From positions 1-64,000 of the forward strand of contig CAZXTL010000001.1 in the NCBI GenBank assembly GCA_964643725.1: DNA of 64,000 bases. The letters run 5' to 3'. The notes beneath the pieces were generated by a model, which saw only the letters and a program-made list of their open reading frames with translations, was not told the DNA's origin and ran no database searches. A program made the position numbers and the translations under genes. The DNA comes from DYQY01 sp964643725 (GTDB lineage: Bacteria > Margulisbacteria > Riflemargulisbacteria > GWF2-35-9 > DYQY01). Within the stretch, counting starts at the first letter, position 1; every line of letters begins with the position of its first letter. Below, one piece after another: positions 58,836 through 64,000 of the stretch.

Positions 58836-61800
58836 AAAGGGTCCTATTTATTGTGTTAAAGAATTCTTGTTCGTCGATAGGTTTAGGGATAAACGCATCA
58901 AAACCATGAGCCAGAACAGTTTCTCTGTCTTGGGTCATAGCGCTTGCCGTAAGTGCAATAATCTTAATATTTTGTAATTCTGGGTTATTCCTTATTTTCT
59001 TAAAAGCTTCAATGCCATCCATTCCTGGAAGTGCAATATCCATTAAGATGAGATTTGGCTTGAATTTTATAGCCAGTTCAATGCCTTCAATTCCATTTAC
59101 TGCTTCCAATACAGTAAAATTATCAGAAAGGACTGCCTTAGAAGATTTCATATTATCTGGGTTGTCTTCTACTATTAGTACCACTGGTTTTCCTACAATG
59201 GGCTTAAATTCAGGTTGAGGCTGTTCTAATTCTTCTGGTTTCTGAGTTAGTATATTCGCTACTGCTCCCAACATCTCATCGAGATTTACATTGCCCTTCT
59301 GAATAAGCTGCTGAATATGATTACTTTTTAAGAAGTTGAGTTCTTCTTTTGTGATATGTTTTGCGGATAGAATAAGTACTGGAAGATGGGAGGTGGGTTC
59401 ATTATCACGAATTGATTTTAATACTTGGAATCCATCGATGTCTGGCATCATCAAGTCCAGTATCAATGCATCCGGGATAGTATGGTTAATAATCGTAAGC
59501 GCTTCTTCTCCATTATGGGCAAGTAAAACGTGATATCCACTTTCTTCTAGAATATCCTTCATTTGAATTAGTGCAGGTTCGCTGTCGTCTACCAACAAGA
59601 TGGTCTTGTCTGGATTGTTATTAACTTGGTTGAGAGAAGATTGCGTACTGAGTTTGGTAAAACTTGAAGTTTTTTCTTCAAGGACGTTGGTTTTACCATC
59701 ATACTGTAAAGGTAAAGTGAGCGTAAATTCTGAACCTTTGCCGACCTCGCTTTTTATAGAAATACTTCCCCCAAGCATATTTGCATATTTTTTTGCAATA
59801 GAAAGCCCCAGTCCGCTACCACCAAATTTTCTGGAGGTGCTACTATCTGCTTGTTTAAACTCATCAAAAATATAAGTAATTTGTTCCTCAGAAATACCAA
59901 TCCCTGTATCGGTTACTGTAATTTCTATTTCGGTATTGTTGTTTTTTGCTGTAACTTCCACTTTACCTTTTTCTGTAAATTTCACAGCATTACTGATAAT
60001 ATTCTGCAGAATATGTCGACATTTTTTAATATCTGAAATGATGAACAAATTGGGGTCAATATTGGTCTTAATCAGCTTAATCCCTTTCTGACTAGCTTGA
60101 ATGTTTATGGATTTTACTATGTCATCGATTAAATCTTTGTTATTAAATCTAGTAAGTTCAACATATTCATGGCCAGCTTCTATGCGTGCTATATCAAGAA
60201 TATCATTGATGAGAGAAAGAAGATTTTGACCATTACGTTTAATTATTTCCAGATAGCTGTATTCTTCTTCGGAAATCTTGTTAGCAAGTCGTTTGTAAAG
60301 TACTCCAGATAAAGCAATAACCGAGTTAAGTGGTGTGCGCAGTTCGTGGCTCATGTTGGAAAAGAAAACGGTTTTAAGCTGATTAGCCTGTGATAACTGT
60401 TTCTTTTGCAATTCAAGTTCTGCATTCTGTACAGTAAGTTCTGCAGATTGTGAAGAAAGTTCAGTCTTTGAGGCTTCTAATTCGGTGTTTTGATGTTCCA
60501 GTTTTTCTGCGAATTCTTTAATCTTTTTGTAACCTAAGATACCTTCAATTCGAGCGCATAAGGTAATGAGGATTTCATCAATCAATGTAATAGATTCCTT
60601 GCTGTATACATCCAAACTTGCCAGTGAAATAATAGCAATCACTCCATTATTGGCATGAATAGGGATGGTTAAGATTTCTCGTGGGATAAATTTCCCACTA
60701 ACGGTATGAAAAGCAAAACGGGTATCTTCGGATATGTTTGTAATGTGCTGAATCTTGCGAGAAGAAATGGCAGGACCAAATTCTCCTTCGAAGTTATTTG
60801 CCATAAATGATTGCTTAGCATTAGAGTCCAAACCAATAGATTCGAAATGGTCGTAACTATTATTGTCAGCGTTGAGTAGGTATATTGCGGCTATTTGCGA
60901 ATTCGTAAATTCCGAAATAGTTAGAAGTGTTTTTTGGAAAAATAATTTAGGATTATCTTCACTAAGCATTAAAACAGAAATATTCTCGATTTTTTTGTTT
61001 AAACTAAGATTGGATTGGATGTCACTAGCAAGTAAATTAAATGAATTAGATAATTCTCCAAATTCATTTTCCAAAGCGTATGAGCATCGTGAAGAAATGT
61101 CGCCTTCGTGAAAGCGTTTGGTTGCTTCGAGGAGTTCTTTAATCGGAGTGCGTACTGACCTTAGCAAAAAGTTGATGATAAAGAGTGAAAAGCAAGCAAA
61201 TAGAAAGGTTAGCAATAATAATTGTTTGGTTAATTGTTCTTTCAGTTTGTTGGAATTGTTATATAACTCATTGCTTTTGTTAATCGCATAATTATTAATT
61301 TTGTCCAACATTTTTAGAGTTTCTTGTGCTTGATTCCCTTCCATTCCTATTAGTATAAATTGTTCAGTAACTTGTTTTGTTTGGCCAATCATTAGTAAAT
61401 TGATTATTTCATTTTTTTTAAATTTCCATTTTAGATATTCTTCCTCCAGATTATCAATGTCCTTAGGTGGTCCTAAATATACCTTCCTGAGCTGATTAAT
61501 CTCATCTAAAAATTTGTCATTCAATATTTCCATAGATATAGTAAATTTCATTTGTTGACTTTCTTTTTCTTTTTTTTGTAAAAGGTTTACTAGAAACAGA
61601 TTTTTCATTTCTATTCGAATTGAATAAAAAGAAGACTGCAATTCATTAATGAACTTTCGTGTTTGTAGTGGATGCTGGTACATAATTTCTATTTGCTTGT
61701 ATATTTTATTTGTTTGCTGAAAGGAGAGTAAACCCAGAAAAAGCATTAATATAAATAAGACAGTTAATCCAAGCTTAAGCTGTGTTCCGATAGTTAAGTT

Positions 61801-61860
61801 CCTTAGAATTGTAAACTGATGCTTGAAGTAATTTGTTCCTTTATCCCTAATTGGTTTCAT
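58825..61860 (-). CDS. Hybrid sensor histidine kinase with two receivers
   Basis: 1011 residues. Membrane helix (~27-47), helical extracytoplasmic region (~50-210, four-helix-bundle type), membrane helix (~213-233), HAMP (~235-285), GAF (~290-440), coiled coil, HisKA with H in FFSNMSHELRTP (~500), HATPase (DTGIGISEEQ, GGSGLGLSIA) and two receivers (~755-870 and ~890-1008), each with the phosphoacceptor Asp (LILDLMMPDIDG, LILMDIALPGMDG). It can start a phosphorelay, but no Hpt protein is encoded nearby. ATGA overlap with cheR. Confidence 0.92.
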   Translation of the reverse strand: MKPIRDKGTNYFKHQFTILRNLTIGTQLKLGLTVLFILMLFLGLLSFQQTNKIYKQIEIMYQHPLQTRKFINELQSSFYSIRIEMKNLFLVNLLQKKEKESQQMKFTISMEILNDKFLDEINQLRKVYLGPPKDIDNLEEEYLKWKFKKNEIINLLMIGQTKQVTEQFILIGMEGNQAQETLKMLDKINNYAINKSNELYNNSNKLKEQLTKQLLLLTFLFACFSLFIINFLLRSVRTPIKELLEATKRFHEGDISSRCSYALENEFGELSNSFNLLASDIQSNLSLNKKIENISVLMLSEDNPKLFFQKTLLTISEFTNSQIAAIYLLNADNNSYDHFESIGLDSNAKQSFMANNFEGEFGPAISSRKIQHITNISEDTRFAFHTVSGKFIPREILTIPIHANNGVIAIISLASLDVYSKESITLIDEILITLCARIEGILGYKKIKEFAEKLEHQNTELEASKTELSSQSAELTVQNAELELQKKQLSQANQLKTVFFSNMSHELRTPLNSVIALSGVLYKRLANKISEEEYSYLEIIKRNGQNLLSLINDILDIARIEAGHEYVELTRFNNKDLIDDIVKSINIQASQKGIKLIKTNIDPNLFIISDIKKCRHILQNIISNAVKFTEKGKVEVTAKNNNTEIEITVTDTGIGISEEQITYIFDEFKQADSSTSRKFGGSGLGLSIAKKYANMLGGSISIKSEVGKGSEFTLTLPLQYDGKTNVLEEKTSSFTKLSTQSSLNQVNNNPDKTILLVDDSEPALIQMKDILEESGYHVLLAHNGEEALTIINHTIPDALILDLMMPDIDGFQVLKSIRDNEPTSHLPVLILSAKHITKEELNFLKSNHIQQLIQKGNVNLDEMLGAVANILTQKPEELEQPQPEFKPIVGKPVVLIVEDNPDNMKSSKAVLSDNFTVLEAVNGIEGIELAIKFKPNLILMDIALPGMDGIEAFKKIRNNPELQNIKIIALTASAMTQDRETVLAHGFDAFIPKPIDEQEFFNTINRTLYGK

Positions 61861-62684
61861 GTTTGTCTCCTTTTTCTTTGAAAAATGCCAGATTGTGGAA
61901 ATATTTCAGTGAAATTGTGATTTAAAAATATTTCTCTTTCTGCTTCACCAGTTACTAAATATCCGTCAGTTGAAATAGAGTTAGTTACTTTATCAATAAT
62001 AAGTTTACGGCTTTCTGGATTGAAATAAAATAACAAATTGGAACACATTACAATATCAAAATCTCCAAAGATACTCGTAGCTGGACTGCTGGAGGTATTG
62101 TTAAGTAAATCAAAAACAGAAAAATCGATATTTTCCATAAGCACAGGTTTTATAGTATAGGTATCGTTTTGTTTAATGAACCATTTATCTGCTTGTTTCA
62201 AATTTACGTTATTTAAATCAGAAGTACAATATTGTCCTGTTATTGCTTTCTTTATTTGTGATTCGCACTTATCAGTAGCAAAGATTCTATATTTAAATCT
62301 GTCTTTATCTCCGTTTCTAAACTCTTCTAATAACATTGCCATGCTATATGCTTCTTGTCCTTGGGCACATGCAGCAGACCATATACGCATTTCTTTCTTG
62401 TTTTTTTTTATTAATATCGAGGGCAGAACAATGCGTTCAAGTACCGCAAAGGTGAATGAATTACGAAAAAACTCACTATAGTTGTTTTGAAGAGCGTCTA
62501 TTAGAATTTTTCCTTCTGCGCTGCTTTGTTTTAGCAAAGTGTAATATTCCTTCGTTGCTTTGCAACCAGTTTCTGTACTCCTATGCTGAAGTGTTTTATT
62601 TAGAAAGGAAATCTCATAGATTGAAACATCAGTGTTCTGTGATAGTACGAGAGAATCTTTAATATTTTTAGTTAGTTTTATCAT
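61857..62684 (-). CDS. cheR: CheR-type protein-glutamate methyltransferase
   Basis: 275 residues. An N-terminal helical domain precedes a SAM-dependent methyltransferase fold: FRNSFTF near the start, WSAACAQGQEAYSMAM (SAM-binding loop, ~107-122), FATDKCESQIKKA, and FDIVMCSNLLFYFNPESRK (~205-225). CheR methylates Glu on chemoreceptors. No MCP, CheB or CheA is present, so here it may modify the operon's kinase with its receptor-like helical bundle, or act on a distant receptor. Overlaps the upstream gene by 17 nt. Confidence 0.88.
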   Translation of the reverse strand: MIKLTKNIKDSLVLSQNTDVSIYEISFLNKTLQHRSTETGCKATKEYYTLLKQSSAEGKILIDALQNNYSEFFRNSFTFAVLERIVLPSILIKKNKKEMRIWSAACAQGQEAYSMAMLLEEFRNGDKDRFKYRIFATDKCESQIKKAITGQYCTSDLNNVNLKQADKWFIKQNDTYTIKPVLMENIDFSVFDLLNNTSSSPATSIFGDFDIVMCSNLLFYFNPESRKLIIDKVTNSISTDGYLVTGEAEREIFLNHNFTEIFPQSGIFQRKRRQT

Positions 62685-63603
62685 GGACTATTGTGTATTT
62701 CTCGTTGAGACCAAACTTATTCAATAGCTCATTAACTTCTTTTTTCAATTCAATCATAGCTATTTCACGATTGACGGTTAAGTTTTGGAATCTTTGCATT
62801 TCCTCCATTTTTGCTATTAATTCTTTTTCTGCATTTTTGCGGTTGCTGATGTCTCGAGCAATGCCAAGTACGCCTATAAGATTGCCTTCTGAGTCACGCA
62901 TCGGAGTTTTGTAAGTTTCTAGGATTTCAGTGTGGCCGTCATTTGCAAAGATTATCTCTTCTTCATTTATCATTACAGTGTTGTTAGTCATAGTAGCCAA
63001 GTCTTTTTCTCGAAAAAAATCTGCTGTGGTTTTGTCTATAAAGTCATAATCTGTTTTCCCTAAGACGTCAATTTCCTTTGTATTAAAGAGACATTCTATT
63101 CTATGATTACAGGACAGATAAACACCGTTACAATCTTTCAACCATACCAGATCTGGCAATGTTTGAACTAATGTTCTTAGCTGAGCTTCTTTTTTGCTGA
63201 GCGCGTTTTCGGCCTGTTTGCGCTCGGTGATATCATGGATAATTGAGCATAGAAGGGTTTTATTGTTAGAGGTGATTGGGCTTGAATATACTTCCACGTC
63301 GCGTATTTCACCAGAAGCCAATTTGTGTTTAAAAAGAAAATACAATTTGTGTTCTCTTTTGGCAGATTCCATTTCTAACAGCACTTTATCTTTTGGTAGT
63401 ATATTGATGTCCCAAATATTCATTGATAAAATCTTCTGTTTATCATAGCCATAAAACTCCAAAGCAGCTTTATTAGCATCAACTATTTGTCCGTCATCTG
63501 GGTTTACAATTATTTTTATAGCCAGATTAAGGTGAAATATTTGGTGAAAAAGTTCTCCATCTTCTTTTGGTTGTATTTTAGGTAATAATTGTTCTTCTGT
63601 CAT
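62668..63603 (-). CDS. Double-PAS sensory protein without output domain
   Basis: 311 residues, soluble. PAS 1 at ~20-135 (NPDDGQIVDANKAALEFYGY) and PAS 2 at ~140-265 (DLVWLKDCNGVYLSCNHR, then TPMRDSEGNLIGVLGIARDI), then a short coiled coil. No kinase domain follows; the next frame is CheR. A coiled-coil link to CheR or to the kinases is likely. First gene of the four-gene operon, with ribosome site AGGAGA and a TATAAT about 17 nt further upstream. Confidence 0.86.
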   Translation of the reverse strand: MTEEQLLPKIQPKEDGELFHQIFHLNLAIKIIVNPDDGQIVDANKAALEFYGYDKQKILSMNIWDINILPKDKVLLEMESAKREHKLYFLFKHKLASGEIRDVEVYSSPITSNNKTLLCSIIHDITERKQAENALSKKEAQLRTLVQTLPDLVWLKDCNGVYLSCNHRIECLFNTKEIDVLGKTDYDFIDKTTADFFREKDLATMTNNTVMINEEEIIFANDGHTEILETYKTPMRDSEGNLIGVLGIARDISNRKNAEKELIAKMEEMQRFQNLTVNREIAMIELKKEVNELLNKFGLNEKYTIVHDKTN

Positions 63604-63713
63604 TAAGTTCTCCTAGAACAATTATACTCTTATTAATACCAATTAATAGGAAGTATAGAAACTAGAGCACTCTACTTAGAGTTATTTTTATTAACTAGAG
63701 TAAAAATAATCAT

Positions 63714-63742
63714 GAAAGGTTTGTTAGCCTTTATTTTTTCGT
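63714..63742 (+). terminator. Possible hairpin terminator in the last intergenic region
   Basis: AAAGG and CCTTT around TTTGTTAG, followed by ATTTTTTC. No gene is recognised before it on the plus strand, so it could end a short RNA. The rest of 63604-63824 shows only a small ACTCT/AGAGT stem and promoters. Confidence 0.3.
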
Positions 63743-63806
63743 ATGCATGGTCATAATAGGTAGGTGGGTTAATTTAATCAAGGATAAACTAAGGATGACT
63801 GTTCCA

Positions 63807-63815
63807 TGCTAGAAT
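63807..63815 (+). promoter_or_regulatory. Extended -10 promoter of the deacetylase-like gene
   Basis: TG-C-TAGAAT at 63807-63815, then 9 nt including AGGGA and ATG 63825. Confidence 0.5.
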
Positions 63816-63824
63816 TGGCAGGGA

Positions 63825-64000
63825 ATGAAAACGATTATATATGTTGCCTTGTTGGTTCTATTGATGTGTCTATCTTTAGCCGCGAAGCTTCCAGATGCTC
63901 ATATTGCTGTACTTTGCTACCACCATGTTGATCTTAAGATGAACACTCCTTATACAGTCACAAGTGAGCAATTGACTAAACAGATGAATGCACTAGCTCA
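63825..64000 (+). CDS. Polysaccharide deacetylase-like exported protein, N-terminus (partial)
   Basis: 58 codons before the window ends. A signal peptide of ~20 residues (MKTIIYVALLVLLMCLSLAAK) leads into HIAVLCYHHVDLKMNTPYTVTSEQLTKQM. The YHHVD motif followed by a V-T-xx-QL-xx-QM block is the typical start of NodB-type polysaccharide deacetylases (PgaB-like group). The catalytic NodB part lies outside, so the assignment rests on this motif. Confidence 0.7.
   Translation, partial: MKTIIYVALLVLLMCLSLAAKLPDAHIAVLCYHHVDLKMNTPYTVTSEQLTKQMNALA

Noticed and set aside
63714..63742. Confident small RNA gene in the last intergenic region
   Set aside because: Only a weak hairpin with a T-run; no matching promoter or conserved structure could be shown, so it is listed only as a possible terminator.

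Overview
The window is AT-rich chromosome from an uncultured-type, diderm (Gram-negative-like), probably anaerobic bacterium. Evidence for two membranes is an RND/TolC efflux pair, several lipoproteins and periplasmic proteins. Energy metabolism is indicated by a complete Rnf complex (rnfCDGEAB) with its flavin transferase ApbE, and by a GTP-type PEP carboxykinase. The 5S rRNA tail and the low GC resemble Firmicutes, but the cell plan does not. A deep-branching diderm lineage (for example the Margulisbacteria/Saganbacteria neighbourhood) would fit, but this is inference and no species is claimed.

Layout. 1-50 is the 3' tail of a 5S rRNA. 0.25-9 kb holds mostly single genes: a stand-alone E2-like acyltransferase, a GH5 glucanase, IMP dehydrogenase, a cupin, an MBL-fold hydrolase, a YkgJ-type cysteine-cluster protein, a C11 peptidase, a lipoprotein and FolD. 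9-18.8 kb: an MGMT-like protein, PEPCK, a haem/iron cluster (bacteriohemerythrin, diheme membrane protein, cytochrome b5-like protein), a Na+/solute symporter, an RRM protein, RlmN and a HAD phosphatase. 18.8-24.6 kb is the accessory, least explained part: a four-ORF operon with a shared N-terminal hydrophobic module and an SGNH hydrolase-like protein, a CARDB lipoprotein, and a PEGA-domain gene broken by an in-frame TGA. 24.7-34.5 kb: a TspO-like protein, a second RRM protein, cardiolipin synthase, an S4 protein, then rnf, rseC and apbE. 34.5-37.3 kb: a ribosome-rescue-type GGQ protein, an esterase, a DUF4143 ATPase behind a large palindrome, and tRNA-Asn. 37.4-45.2 kb: two sensor kinases, NadB, and a binding protein plus kinase-less sensor pair. 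45.2-50.3 kb: a TetR-TolC-RND operon. 50.8-56.6 kb: an AEC transporter, an SDR and a sulfur-assimilation cluster (metY, cysK, thiS, thiF, Rrf2 regulator). 56.6-63.6 kb: a four-gene sensory operon (PAS-PAS, CheR, hybrid kinase, REC-PAS-GAF kinase). The window ends inside a polysaccharide deacetylase-like gene.

Two signatures run through the window. First, about 15 monocistronic or first-of-operon genes have a sigma70-type -10 box only 6-7 nt before the ATG and no Shine-Dalgarno, so they should give leaderless mRNAs, while operon-internal genes and many others carry clear Shine-Dalgarno sites. This pattern also fixes several start codons. Second, intergenic spaces carry families of short palindromic repeats: GTCAT...ATGAC elements, CTCAAGAG hairpins, and a 50-bp double hairpin present twice in the sulfur cluster.
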